Of a stretch of DNA of 64,000 bases, positions 1 to 8,091 are shown in pieces. The DNA lies in NCBI RefSeq assembly GCF_022808985.1, contig NZ_JAKZFT010000003.1, positions 62,001 through 126,000 of the forward strand, in the 5' to 3' direction. The notes beneath the pieces are model-generated. The model saw only the letters and a program-made list of their open reading frames with translations. It made no database searches and was not told where the DNA came from. The first letter of the stretch is position 1. Each line of letters starts with the position of its first letter. The stretch comes from Geotalea sp. SG265 (GTDB lineage Bacteria > Desulfobacterota > Desulfuromonadia > Geobacterales > Geobacteraceae). Position numbers and translations under genes: made by a program.

Positions 1-466
1 GGTTGTCCAATACTATTATCTGCCGGGAGCGCTGCAGGTCTGAGATGAGGCTCTTAAGACCGGCATAGCGGCCCGAAACCGAAAAATCAATGGTGTAGGC
101 AAGCAGTCCTTGCTCCTTGATACTGCCAGGCTTATAGGTAACGCTTTTTACCACCAGGTTATTGTTGGCGGCGGCTTCGTACAATTCGCCTAAAAGCCGC
201 GCGAAATCCCTTTGGGGAAGAATCCTGGCGTCCCAGGTCTGCAAGTCTTTTGTCCCTTGGGCATAAACGGTGGCGGCATCTCGGATATCGGTCCGGCTGC
301 TCTGCTGCCGTTTCTCGAACCAACTGGTCTGCAGGGAAGCAACCCGTGGCTCCTGATAGACGGAAAGAAACACAAAGGAAGCTATGTTCACGAAAAGCAG
401 GCCCCCCGTAAGCATGACGGAGCGTTTCCTCGCCATCAGCGTCTCTTTAAGAAGTTTGAGATTCAT
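1..466 (-). CDS. pilO: PilO-like inner-membrane assembly protein, 3' end cut by window edge
   Basis: The frame opens at ATG 466 and runs without a stop off the left edge, giving about 155 residues. The start reads MNLKLLKETLMARKRSVM followed by a single hydrophobic segment (about residues 17-35) and then a periplasmic region with coiled-coil character. This is the layout of PilO/GspM-type proteins, which pair with PilN in the inner-membrane platform of type IV pilus and type II secretion machines. The ATG overlaps the pilN stop in an ATGA (463-466), so the two are translationally coupled. The call rests mainly on position after pilM-pilN and on the topology; sequence similarity within PilO is low. 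The C-terminal ferredoxin-like domain would lie outside the window. Confidence 0.75.
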   Translation of the reverse strand, partial: MNLKLLKETLMARKRSVMLTGGLLFVNIASFVFLSVYQEPRVASLQTSWFEKRQQSSRTDIRDAATVYAQGTKDLQTWDARILPQRDFARLLGELYEAAANNNLVVKSVTYKPGSIKEQGLLAYTIDFSVSGRYAGLKSLISDLQRSRQIIVLDN

Positions 467-1002
467 CGGTATATTACCGTGCAGGTAATGGTGAAACTTA
501 CCCCCTTCTGATTCTGCCCGACCTTGACTGCCGATTGGTTCTCCAGAAAAATATTCCTGAAGTAGGAGGACGATGAAAGGACTTCGAAAAAGTGGCGTAA
601 ATCTGCAAAGTCCCTTGCATATCCGGTCAGTTTGAGGCTCTGTTTCTGCACGTCGGGTTCGACAGTGGCAAGAGTGATTCTTTCCGGCACAACCGACTCC
701 AGCTGATTCAGAAAACCAAGCCAGTCGAAATTTTTCCTGTCTATGACGGAATTGGCGAAGTGTATCTTCTTCAGTAATGCGTCGTACTGCTTCACGGGTA
801 CCCCCTTAGTCTCCCCCTGCAGCTTTTTCTCCAAGGCTGCTACTTGCGTTTCAAGCCGTCTGCTCTCCCCGGCGTTGAAGGCGATTTCCTTGATGTTGAA
901 GGAAAGCCACAGCAGTAGAAGGAGGATGGCAACAGCAATGGTGAGATTGACGTGACGTGTATTGATATAGCTTCTGGTCGCCAAGTTGATGTTCAGCTGC
1001 AT
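463..1002 (-). CDS. pilN: PilN-like assembly protein
   Basis: This 179-residue protein starts MQLNINLATRSYINTRHV, the short cytoplasmic N-terminal stretch (containing INL) that in PilN docks onto PilM. A single membrane helix follows (residues about 20-37), then a coiled coil and a periplasmic ferredoxin-like domain. It links the cytoplasmic PilM ring to the periplasmic PilO in pilus/type II secretion platforms. Its ATG shares one base with the pilM stop (TGATG at 1000-1004) and its own stop overlaps the next gene, so pilM-N-O is one tightly coupled unit. The length is normal for the family. Confidence 0.85.
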   Translation of the reverse strand: MQLNINLATRSYINTRHVNLTIAVAILLLLLWLSFNIKEIAFNAGESRRLETQVAALEKKLQGETKGVPVKQYDALLKKIHFANSVIDRKNFDWLGFLNQLESVVPERITLATVEPDVQKQSLKLTGYARDFADLRHFFEVLSSSSYFRNIFLENQSAVKVGQNQKGVSFTITCTVIYR

Positions 1003-1928
1003 CAGAAAGTCCTCACTGCCGCACCGAGAGCACCCGACAAGGATTGCAGCAATCGTCGATCCGTAGCCAGACTATTCCGGCTGGCTACCACGCGGCTCAC
1101 ATCGAGCAAGATCGGTTCCGCCCCGATTGCATCACCGACCACGCCACGAAAAGATTCGGCTTCATCACCCGCAGCAAAACAAAAAATCTCGTTGGCGGAA
1201 AAGCCGGGAAACTTGTCCTGGAATACCAACTGTGAGTTGTTGATCTCCCGGAAGACGCGGTTCGGTTCGAAGGCACCCTGGGAAATGTCCTTGGAGCGGT
1301 AGAAAACAAGCACTTCGCCATAAAAGACCATCATGGTGAAGATACCGCCGTAAAAAGAGAAGAACGTGACGTTTTCCGTCAATGACAAACGGTTTGTAAA
1401 AAGCCGATAAATATTGAAACCGGTGAAATCGATGTACTTGGGTTCAAGCCCTGCCTGAATGAAGAGGTCCTCGAACTGGGTAATGACGTTGGTGGAAACG
1501 ATGGACACAAGGATAGACATGGCACCGTCGTCTCTTTCATCAAGGACCTGGTAATCCAGATGGGTTTCGTTAATATTGAAGGAGAAGTTTTTTTTCAGCT
1601 TCCAGCGAATGATTTCCTTTCCTTCATCCTTGCTTTTGAAGCGCGTCTCCACATCCATGAGCATAACCCGGCCCGTGCTTTCGGGCAGAGACAGGGAAAC
1701 GACCTCTGTTTTCGAAAGAAGCCGGAGATAGGTATCGCGAACGATGGCGACAAAAGCTGATGGATTCAGGACATTAGGCTCCTTCATGCCGAATTTCAGC
1801 ATACCCGGGGGAACGGGCGCCGTATTGCAAGCCGTCAGACTCAGGGACTGGCGACTTCCCTCAACGACGGCCATTTTCACGGCCTCCCCCGACAGTTCAA
1901 CTCCTATGGCTTTTTTCGAAAAAAACAT
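1002..1928 (-). CDS. pilM: PilM-like actin-fold assembly protein
   Basis: The protein has 308 residues, has no signal or membrane segment, and starts MFFSKKAIGVELSGEAVKMAV, the first strand pair of the FtsA/actin-type ATPase fold seen in PilM. PilM binds the N-terminal peptide of PilN on the cytoplasmic face of the assembly platform. It lies 21 bp after gspE and overlaps pilN by one base. It is somewhat shorter than typical type IVa PilM (about 350 residues), consistent with the divergent PilM/PulM forms I recall from the atypical secretion operons of Geobacter. Whether it still binds ATP cannot be judged by eye. Confidence 0.8.
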   Translation of the reverse strand: MFFSKKAIGVELSGEAVKMAVVEGSRQSLSLTACNTAPVPPGMLKFGMKEPNVLNPSAFVAIVRDTYLRLLSKTEVVSLSLPESTGRVMLMDVETRFKSKDEGKEIIRWKLKKNFSFNINETHLDYQVLDERDDGAMSILVSIVSTNVITQFEDLFIQAGLEPKYIDFTGFNIYRLFTNRLSLTENVTFFSFYGGIFTMMVFYGEVLVFYRSKDISQGAFEPNRVFREINNSQLVFQDKFPGFSANEIFCFAAGDEAESFRGVVGDAIGAEPILLDVSRVVASRNSLATDRRLLQSLSGALGAAVRTF

Positions 1929-1949
1929 ATGTGACCCGGTAAGTTCGAT

Positions 1950-3671
1950 TTATTCAACAAAGGTGACGCGATTTATTTCCCTTAACGTGGTATCGCCTGC
2001 CAATACCTTCTCCACAGCAGACTCGCGGAGAAATATGGTGCCTGCTTCCTTGGCGGCTTTCTTCAGCTGAATTGCCGAAGCCTTGGCGATAATCAGCTCC
2101 CGTATCTCGTCATTGAGATCCAGAAGTTCGACAATGGCCGATCTGCCGCGATAACCGGTACCGTTGCATTCGTCACATCCCCTGGCATCGTAAAAGGTAA
2201 CGTTGCGGCACCGCTCAGGGTCTATGGCCGACTCCGCTAGCTTATCATCGGGAATGACGACCGGATACTTGCACTTCTGGCAGATTTTCCGCACCAGGCG
2301 CTGGGCCATTACGCAGTTGAGGCAGGCGACAAAATTGTAGGGGTCGATCCCCATGTGGGTGAAACGGCCGATAACATCGAAAACATTGTTGGCGTGGACG
2401 GTGGTAAAGACCAGGTGGCCTGTCAAAGCTGATTGGACAGCTATTTGCGCCGTTTCCGGGTCCCTGATCTCACCGACCATGATCTTGTCCGGGTCATGGC
2501 GAAGAATGGAACGGAGTCCCCGTGCGAAGGTAAGTCCTTTCTTCTCATTGACCGGGATCTGGACAATGCCGCGAAGCACATATTCGACCGGGTCTTCAAT
2601 GGTGATGATCTTTTCCTCGCCCGAGTGAATCTCGGTAAGGGCACCATAGAGGGTTGTCGTCTTGCCCGAACCCGTAGGGCCAGTGACCAGGACCATTCCG
2701 TACGGTTCCTTGATCATCTTGCGAAAACGTTTTATCTCCCTTGCATCCATTCCCAGAGTCTCAAGGGTAAGCCCCTTAAGGTCAGTGGCGATACTTTCCT
2801 TGTCGAGAATACGTATGACCGCATCCTCTCCAAAAGCACTGGGCATGATTGAAACACGGAAATCTATGGATTTGCCGTTGATCCGTACCTTGAACCGGCC
2901 GTCCTGGGGAATGCGGCGCTCGGAAATGTCCAGTTCGCTCATAACCTTGAGACGGGAAATGATCGGCCCCTGGAAATGCAGGTCGATGGGCTCCGTCGCC
3001 TTATAAAGCACGCCGTCGATACGGTACTTGATGATGACCCCTTCCTGGGTGGTCTCTATGTGTATATCGCTTGTACGCCGGTTCAGGGCATCAAGAATTG
3101 TGGAATTGACCAGTTTGATGATGGGGCTGGTGTCCGCCGAAATTTTTTCTACCGAGAGGACTTCCTCCCCTTTTTCGGTCTCGGTCACCAACTGCAGCAT
3201 GAAATCCTCGGAAACTTCCTTGAGGACGCTGCGTGCCCCCTCCCCCTTTTTCAGGAGGACCAGAATCTGGGATTCCGGTGCGATCTTGAGAATGACTGGC
3301 CGGTCAAGCAGCAGTTCCATTTCGTCCAGTTTGAGAACATCGGTGGGATCATAGATGGCGACGACGAGGGCGTCACCGATCAGATCCAGTGGCACGAAAT
3401 GATAGCGCTGCATGGCATCGGGCGGCAGCAGTTCCAGAAGCGCTTCATCTGGCTTGAAACCCTGCAGGTCCACATATTCCAGCCCGAATTGTTCCGCCAG
3501 AGCCAGGGCCAGATCAGCATCGGTGATAAGCCCCTCATTGAGACAAATGACGCCGAAACGGTCACTGGTGGTTTTCAGTTTATCGATGATGAAGGCAAGT
3601 TGTTCCTGAGTGATAATCTGCTTATCAACCAGGATGTCGCCGAGCCTTTTTCTTTTGAACGTAGTAGCCAT
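1950..3671 (-). CDS. gspE: Type II secretion / pilus assembly ATPase (GspE/PilB family)
   Basis: This 573-residue ATPase energises pseudopilus or pilus polymerisation at the cytoplasmic face of the inner membrane. Walker A is [13 protein letters not shown]; an Asp-box/Walker B region (DPDKIMVGEIRDPETA) and His boxes follow. A zinc-binding set of four cysteines (CQKC, then CDEC) sits in the C-terminal third, as in GspE. The N-terminal 90 residues contain two MshEN-like helices, RLGDILVDKQIITQEQL and RFGVICLNEGLITDADL, the type of motif that binds cyclic di-GMP in MshE; the second matches better than the first. It follows gspF by 8 bp and precedes pilM by 21 bp. GspE and PilB are hard to tell apart; the context suggests a secretion role. 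Confidence 0.93.
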   Translation of the reverse strand: MATTFKRKRLGDILVDKQIITQEQLAFIIDKLKTTSDRFGVICLNEGLITDADLALALAEQFGLEYVDLQGFKPDEALLELLPPDAMQRYHFVPLDLIGDALVVAIYDPTDVLKLDEMELLLDRPVILKIAPESQILVLLKKGEGARSVLKEVSEDFMLQLVTETEKGEEVLSVEKISADTSPIIKLVNSTILDALNRRTSDIHIETTQEGVIIKYRIDGVLYKATEPIDLHFQGPIISRLKVMSELDISERRIPQDGRFKVRINGKSIDFRVSIMPSAFGEDAVIRILDKESIATDLKGLTLETLGMDAREIKRFRKMIKEPYGMVLVTGPTGSGKTTTLYGALTEIHSGEEKIITIEDPVEYVLRGIVQIPVNEKKGLTFARGLRSILRHDPDKIMVGEIRDPETAQIAVQSALTGHLVFTTVHANNVFDVIGRFTHMGIDPYNFVACLNCVMAQRLVRKICQKCKYPVVIPDDKLAESAIDPERCRNVTFYDARGCDECNGTGYRGRSAIVELLDLNDEIRELIIAKASAIQLKKAAKEAGTIFLRESAVEKVLAGDTTLREINRVTFVE

Positions 3672-3679
3672 GTTGTTAT

Positions 3680-4888
3680 TTAGCCTACCGTACCCGCGAT
3701 TTTGAATATGGGCAGATACATGGTGATGATGATGCCGCCGATGATGATTCCCATGACCACCATAATGGCCGGCTCTATGGAAGTTGTCAGCACATGGAGG
3801 TTTCGCTCGATTTCTTCCTCGAAATATTCGGAGATGTCTCCCAGCATTTCTTCCAGTGAGCCGGTGGACTCGCCTACCGCCAGCATACGCAAGGCAAGCG
3901 GGGGCATCATTTTCGTCCCTTCGAGGGCTGCGGAGAGCTGAACCCCTTCTTCAACCCGCACCACCGCATCGAGGAGCTTCCGCTCCAGCAGCACATTGTT
4001 AAGGGTCCCGACGGACATCCTGAGCGATTCCACGATGGGAATACCGCTACCAAGGACTGTAGCCAGCGTCCTCATGAAGGTAGTCATGGCATATTTGATA
4101 AGAAGCGGCCCTATGAATGGAATCCTGATCTTGAGGTTGTCCAGCCTGAATCTCCCCGATTCCGTTTCCGTCCATTTCCTTAGGAGAAAGACCACCAAGA
4201 TGATAAAGCCCACCACCACCACAAAGTAACGTTTAAGCTCAGTGGTGAAGGCGATCAACATCTGTGTCGGTAGTGGCAGGCTAGATTTTGAATCAGCGTA
4301 GACCTGGCTGAACGTGGGAACCACATAAACCAGCAACATGGTTACAGCTATGAATGCGACCGTCAAGATAATACCCGGATAGATCAGGGCGGAGATTACT
4401 TTTTTCTTGAATCCTTCGGACCTTTTCAGAAAGGCAATATAACGTGAAATCGTCTGCGGCAGGTCTCCGGTCCGTTCGCCTGCCTGAATCGAGGCAATGT
4501 AAAGATGGGGAAAAACCTTGGGGTGCTTTTGAAAGGCAGCAGATAAGGCAGCGCCCCCCTTGACATCCTCACGGACCTCATTAAGAATCTCCGGCAGGCG
4601 TCCCTTCTCAACCCGTTCCAGGATGGTATCCAATGCCTGGATAATCGGCAGCCCGGCCTTGATCAGAACAAGCAGTTCCTGATTGAAGGTAAGGAGAGCC
4701 TTGTTATCCACTTTGCGGCGGGCAATACCGACGTCCTGCAGAAACTGCAGCGGCTTTTTCTTCAGCTCGAAAACGAAATAGCCCTGTTCCTCTAGACTTT
4801 GCTTGAGAACGGAAATGTTTGCCGCCTCAAATTCCTTCTCGAGGATTTTGCCGTCTGCGGTGCCTATTTTGCATTTGAAAAGCGACAT
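3680..4888 (-). CDS. gspF: Type II secretion inner-membrane platform protein GspF/PilC
   Basis: The protein has about 402 residues with two copies of the T2SF domain, each made of a cytoplasmic helical bundle followed by membrane helices (around residues 165-220 and 370-395). GspF forms the membrane core on which the ATPase acts. I choose ATG 4888 (MSLFKCKIGTADGKI), which matches the usual family N-terminus; a GTG six codons upstream (4906) is possible. It is the first gene of the gspF-gspE-pilM-pilN-pilO transcription unit and is separated from the cytochrome genes upstream by a hairpin at 4931-4959. Confidence 0.92.
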   Translation of the reverse strand: MSLFKCKIGTADGKILEKEFEAANISVLKQSLEEQGYFVFELKKKPLQFLQDVGIARRKVDNKALLTFNQELLVLIKAGLPIIQALDTILERVEKGRLPEILNEVREDVKGGAALSAAFQKHPKVFPHLYIASIQAGERTGDLPQTISRYIAFLKRSEGFKKKVISALIYPGIILTVAFIAVTMLLVYVVPTFSQVYADSKSSLPLPTQMLIAFTTELKRYFVVVVGFIILVVFLLRKWTETESGRFRLDNLKIRIPFIGPLLIKYAMTTFMRTLATVLGSGIPIVESLRMSVGTLNNVLLERKLLDAVVRVEEGVQLSAALEGTKMMPPLALRMLAVGESTGSLEEMLGDISEYFEEEIERNLHVLTTSIEPAIMVVMGIIIGGIIITMYLPIFKIAGTVG

Positions 4889-4930
4889 AGAAGCTGAATT
4901 TACCACAAAAAAGCTGAAATTAAAATAATT

Positions 4931-4959
4931 AAAACCACAGCAGCGAAGACTGTGGTTTT
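4931..4959 (-). terminator. Hairpin between cytochrome operon and gspF
   Basis: A perfect 10-bp inverted repeat (AAAACCACAG ... CTGTGGTTTT, 9-nt loop) lies 33 bp after the octaheme cytochrome stop. On the minus strand it is followed by AT-rich sequence (AATTATTTTAATTT) rather than a clean U tract, so it may terminate only partly and let some transcript into gspF. Confidence 0.5.
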
Positions 4960-4991
4960 AATAATCACATTTTAACATAACCCTGGTGTTT

Positions 4992-6089
4992 TTAGTATTT
5001 TTTTGGATTATGATCCACTCCGTGACATGAAAGATAGCATTCACCGCGAAACGACGCCAGACCTTTCTCCACGAATTTCAACATCCCGTTTGCATTGGCT
5101 GAAACAACCTCTTTATTGAATCGGATAAGGTATTTGTTTTCAGTGCTGCCATGGGAATCATGGCAGGTATAGCAGGATGTCCCCTGAAAGGATGATCCGG
5201 TGGTCCTTCCGTTAATGTGCAGGGAGTGGTATTTGAAGCTCTCATCGCTCAGGATGCTGGTGCGACTATGGCACCGATAGCAAAGGGCATATAGCTGCGG
5301 TGCCTCAGGCTGGTCGTCTCTGATGGAATAGTTTTCCACGAGAATGAATTGGTTATTGGAACCATGGGGCCCGGAGGGGGAAGACGCATTGTCGCTTCCA
5401 TGGCAATCGCCGCAGGTAATGCGGGAAACGTCGCCAGGGGTAAACTTCTTCTCCTTGTAGGGCTTCAGCAGGCTAACTACGGCGGAGTTCCTTCCCTCCG
5501 CTTCCACCGGATGATAGGATGGATTTGTCGAAGCAAACAGCGCACGCTTGTTGGTACTGCGCCCCGGAAGGTTTGCCGCATCACCATGACAGCGGTAACA
5601 CAGTTCCCATTCGTTGGTAATAGAGGAGATAACGTCGGTTCGCTTGCCTTTGATTCCAGCAAATTTACTGGCAGGGGAAGAATAGTGGACATTGTGGCAA
5701 TCGGCACAGGTGGCATGGCGCGGCGCTTTCGGGTCCGATTCCGGCATCGTCTCGCTCGCCCGGTGCCTTGCTGCAAGGGGTTCGAATACCGGGTGATGGT
5801 AAGTCTTCCTGAAGTCGGTCTCAACGTTTTTCAATTCGGAATCCCTGGGCAGGAATTTCTTTGGTATGAATTTATATTCCTGGGATAGGCGCGAGGTATC
5901 CCCATGGCAGATGATACATATTGACGCACCACCACCGGTCTTGAAGTTGAAGCCGTTATGGCAGGTTGCACACCCCCGAGGAACCTTGGTACTGTCCAGA
6001 TGAGTGGCTTGATTGAATCCTCTCCCAGCTCCGTAGGCGACTGCCGACAAACTGCAGGCTAGCGCTGCCAAAATCAATATTTTATACAT
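4992..6089 (-). CDS. Octaheme c-type cytochrome, exported
   Basis: This 365-residue exported protein has a clear signal peptide (MYKILILAALACSLSAVAYG). Seven CxxCH heme sites are visible (CATCH, CIICH, CADCH, CYRCH, CGDCH, CYRCH, CYTCH), and one CxxxCH (CYLSCH) lies near the C-terminus, suggesting eight hemes. Many other histidines could be the sixth ligands. I choose ATG 6089 because it opens the signal peptide and has AAGGA upstream; an ATG at 6125 would put 12 charged residues in front and overlap the previous gene. It is probably a periplasmic or outer-surface electron carrier. It lies 10 bp after the tetraheme cytochrome and just upstream of the secretion operon. I recall similar cytochromes beside the OxpG-type secretion genes in Geobacter but cannot name an ortholog with certainty. 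Confidence 0.9.
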   Translation of the reverse strand: MYKILILAALACSLSAVAYGAGRGFNQATHLDSTKVPRGCATCHNGFNFKTGGGASICIICHGDTSRLSQEYKFIPKKFLPRDSELKNVETDFRKTYHHPVFEPLAARHRASETMPESDPKAPRHATCADCHNVHYSSPASKFAGIKGKRTDVISSITNEWELCYRCHGDAANLPGRSTNKRALFASTNPSYHPVEAEGRNSAVVSLLKPYKEKKFTPGDVSRITCGDCHGSDNASSPSGPHGSNNQFILVENYSIRDDQPEAPQLYALCYRCHSRTSILSDESFKYHSLHINGRTTGSSFQGTSCYTCHDSHGSTENKYLIRFNKEVVSANANGMLKFVEKGLASFRGECYLSCHGVDHNPKKY

Positions 6090-6099
6090 AAGCGCATCC

Positions 6100-6864
6100 T
6101 TAAAACAGTGGGAATACGAAGTCATGGCAGGTCAAGCAAACTGCATCATGGGAATTGGCCGGGGAGGCATAGGGATCGGGCGGTATATATTCCCAGACCC
6201 AAAAGGGCATAGTCGTATCCTTGGTTTGATGGGGGTCATGACAGGTGGTGCACTGCATCCGGCCCAGATGGTCCAGCTTTACATTTCCCCCCGCCGGAAC
6301 CGGCTTGTAGTTTGCCATGGATGGCTGTACCTTGGCATAGTTGAAAGAGATGGGATGGTGGTCGTTGGTTATCTTGAAACGAGTGAAAACATGGGTACCG
6401 GACATGGCCAGAGCAGGATTACCTTTGATGGCGATGTTAGTACCGCTGTTAGGTCCCTGAACTACGGCTCCCAGAGCGGTAACGCCATCATGACAGCCAA
6501 GGCAGAGCCGTGATGACCCATTAGGCTCGTTGTAATCACTGACGCTTTTCAGGTCAGTCCTGATATGGAGACTGGTAGAGGAATATTGCCCGAAGAGCTG
6601 GGTCGTCTCCTGCCGATTCCATAGTCCGCGGTTGATGACCGCATTATGAGGAGTATGGCAGAAAATGCATATCTGCCGTGCACGGGGATCGTTAGGATCG
6701 GAAGCATTGTATGTAATGGGGTTATCGACAGTCCCAACGTTGGCATAGGACAGATTATGCTTATTGCCGATTTCGGTTACTTTTGGGCCATAGACGGCAA
6801 AGCTGTTGTTCTGGAAGCTTAGCAGGCCGATGCAGACGGTCAATCCCACAAGAACCTTTTTCAC
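6100..6864 (-). CDS. Tetraheme c-type cytochrome, exported
   Basis: The protein has 254 residues with a signal peptide (MKKVLVGLTVCIGLLSF...). Four CxxCH motifs are present: CIFCH, CLGCH, CTTCH and CLTCH. The spacing, with about 40-60 residues between hemes, resembles other large periplasmic or surface cytochromes of metal reducers. The start is GTG 6864, preceded by GAGGG. The start overlaps the stop of the upstream NHL lipoprotein by 4 bp, so the two are translationally coupled, and the octaheme cytochrome follows after 10 bp. Role in electron transfer is family knowledge; the partner and redox level are unknown. Confidence 0.9.
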   Translation of the reverse strand: MKKVLVGLTVCIGLLSFQNNSFAVYGPKVTEIGNKHNLSYANVGTVDNPITYNASDPNDPRARQICIFCHTPHNAVINRGLWNRQETTQLFGQYSSTSLHIRTDLKSVSDYNEPNGSSRLCLGCHDGVTALGAVVQGPNSGTNIAIKGNPALAMSGTHVFTRFKITNDHHPISFNYAKVQPSMANYKPVPAGGNVKLDHLGRMQCTTCHDPHQTKDTTMPFWVWEYIPPDPYASPANSHDAVCLTCHDFVFPLF

Positions 6865-7892
6865 TGTTTCGCACCCTCTCTCAAAAACTGAAAAACCTGA
6901 ATCCTGCTGTTGTAAGTATCCGCAATGAAGATGTGGTCCTGTTTGTCGATGTATATGCCACTCGGGAGATAGAATTCCCCCGGTCTCCAGCCGTTTTTCC
7001 CCACAAGCAGAAGCAGTTTCCCATCCCCGTTGAAAATCTGGAAATTATCAAGGGCGGCATCGATGGCATATAGATGATTTTCTCCATCCAATGCTATTCC
7101 CTTCGGCCTGGCGAAAGAACCGGGGGCATCGCCGATATCGCCGATTTTACCCGTCAGCACGCCGTCTGGAGAAAACCTTTTGATGGTGAAGTTCATGGCA
7201 TCGGTCACGTAGACATTGTCGCTGCTGTCAAAGGCCACATTGGAAGGATAACTGAGCTGCTGCCCTTGGATTTCCCGCGGGAAATCACCCTTGAAGTGGT
7301 CGTCCTTATCAAAGATATACAGTTTGTGTGCCAGGACATCCACAACGTATTTTTCATCCCTGCTGTTGACAGCAATACCAGCAGGCCGTAAAAAGGGCTT
7401 TTCGGGGTTAAGTTCCTTGAGATACTTGCCGTTTTTGTCGTATTTATAGACCTTGCCGTTCAACGAATCGGAAACGTAAAGATTTCTGCCGGAGTCTACC
7501 GCGACTCCTACGGGACTGGATAACACATCATCTCCAGCCAAATACAGATACCCCACCTCCCGAGACTTCAGATCGTACCTGTGGACAACCCCAGCACCCG
7601 TATCCGCTATATATATCACCGATTGACCATCCCCGGCGATGGCAAAAGGCAATTCGAGCTTCATGCCCTGCTCGGACTCGCCTGCCAGAAAATCGAAATA
7701 TTCCCGGATCTTTCCGTGGGGTGGAGAAATATCCTCGGCACCATTGATAGACCGAAGAAACCTGATTCGCGGCTCGTTGGGAGGGTATGGCCAAGCGAGA
7801 TTGATCTTGGGATCGCGAAGAGTGAGTGGCTCCACAGCTGCACAAGCAGACAGCAGAAGCAGCAATAAGGGAAGGAAGGTTTTTACCAGCAA
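6861..7892 (-). CDS. NHL-repeat beta-propeller lipoprotein
   Basis: This 343-residue protein begins with a lipoprotein signal whose lipobox is LLSAC (Cys17), so it is probably anchored to a membrane leaflet. The rest is a series of NHL repeats (for example GVAVDSGRNLYVSDSLNGKV and GIYIDKQDHIFIADTYNSRI) that build a six-bladed beta-propeller. The start is TTG 7892, with GGGAG seven bases upstream. It is coupled by overlap to the tetraheme cytochrome gene. NHL propellers usually mediate protein contacts; a role in assembling or tethering the neighbouring cytochromes is a reasonable inference but not shown by the sequence. Confidence 0.85.
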   Translation of the reverse strand: MLVKTFLPLLLLLLSACAAVEPLTLRDPKINLAWPYPPNEPRIRFLRSINGAEDISPPHGKIREYFDFLAGESEQGMKLELPFAIAGDGQSVIYIADTGAGVVHRYDLKSREVGYLYLAGDDVLSSPVGVAVDSGRNLYVSDSLNGKVYKYDKNGKYLKELNPEKPFLRPAGIAVNSRDEKYVVDVLAHKLYIFDKDDHFKGDFPREIQGQQLSYPSNVAFDSSDNVYVTDAMNFTIKRFSPDGVLTGKIGDIGDAPGSFARPKGIALDGENHLYAIDAALDNFQIFNGDGKLLLLVGKNGWRPGEFYLPSGIYIDKQDHIFIADTYNSRIQVFQFLREGAKQ

Positions 7893-7905
7893 GAACTACT
7901 CCCTT

Positions 7906-8091
7906 TCAGGCGTTGAGCATGCCGAAAATCCATAGGGAAAAGAAGAAGACCACGCAGCTTCCGGTACTAACTCCCCTTTTACAGGCAAATCCTCCATTGG
8001 AGGGGAAGCTCATCAGAATGAATGCGACTGTGGATAGGACCCAGCCGTAAAAACCGAGCAATGTCAGGATGGTCCATTGTTGGGACGACAT
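7906..8091 (-). CDS. Small two-helix membrane protein, unknown
   Basis: A 61-residue reading frame starts at ATG 8091 with AAAGGAA upstream (8097-8104 region). It overlaps the last 28 bases of the glycosyltransferase gene in another frame. It encodes MSSQQWTILTLLGFYGW..., with one hydrophobic segment near the N-terminus, a short loop with a lone Cys, and a second hydrophobic segment ending in SLWIFGMLNA. It ends 13 bp before the NHL lipoprotein start, so it fits exactly into the operon. I do not recognise the family. The good ribosome site, full-length fit and membrane pattern support it being real. Confidence 0.6.
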   Translation of the reverse strand: MSSQQWTILTLLGFYGWVLSTVAFILMSFPSNGGFACKRGVSTGSCVVFFFSLWIFGMLNA

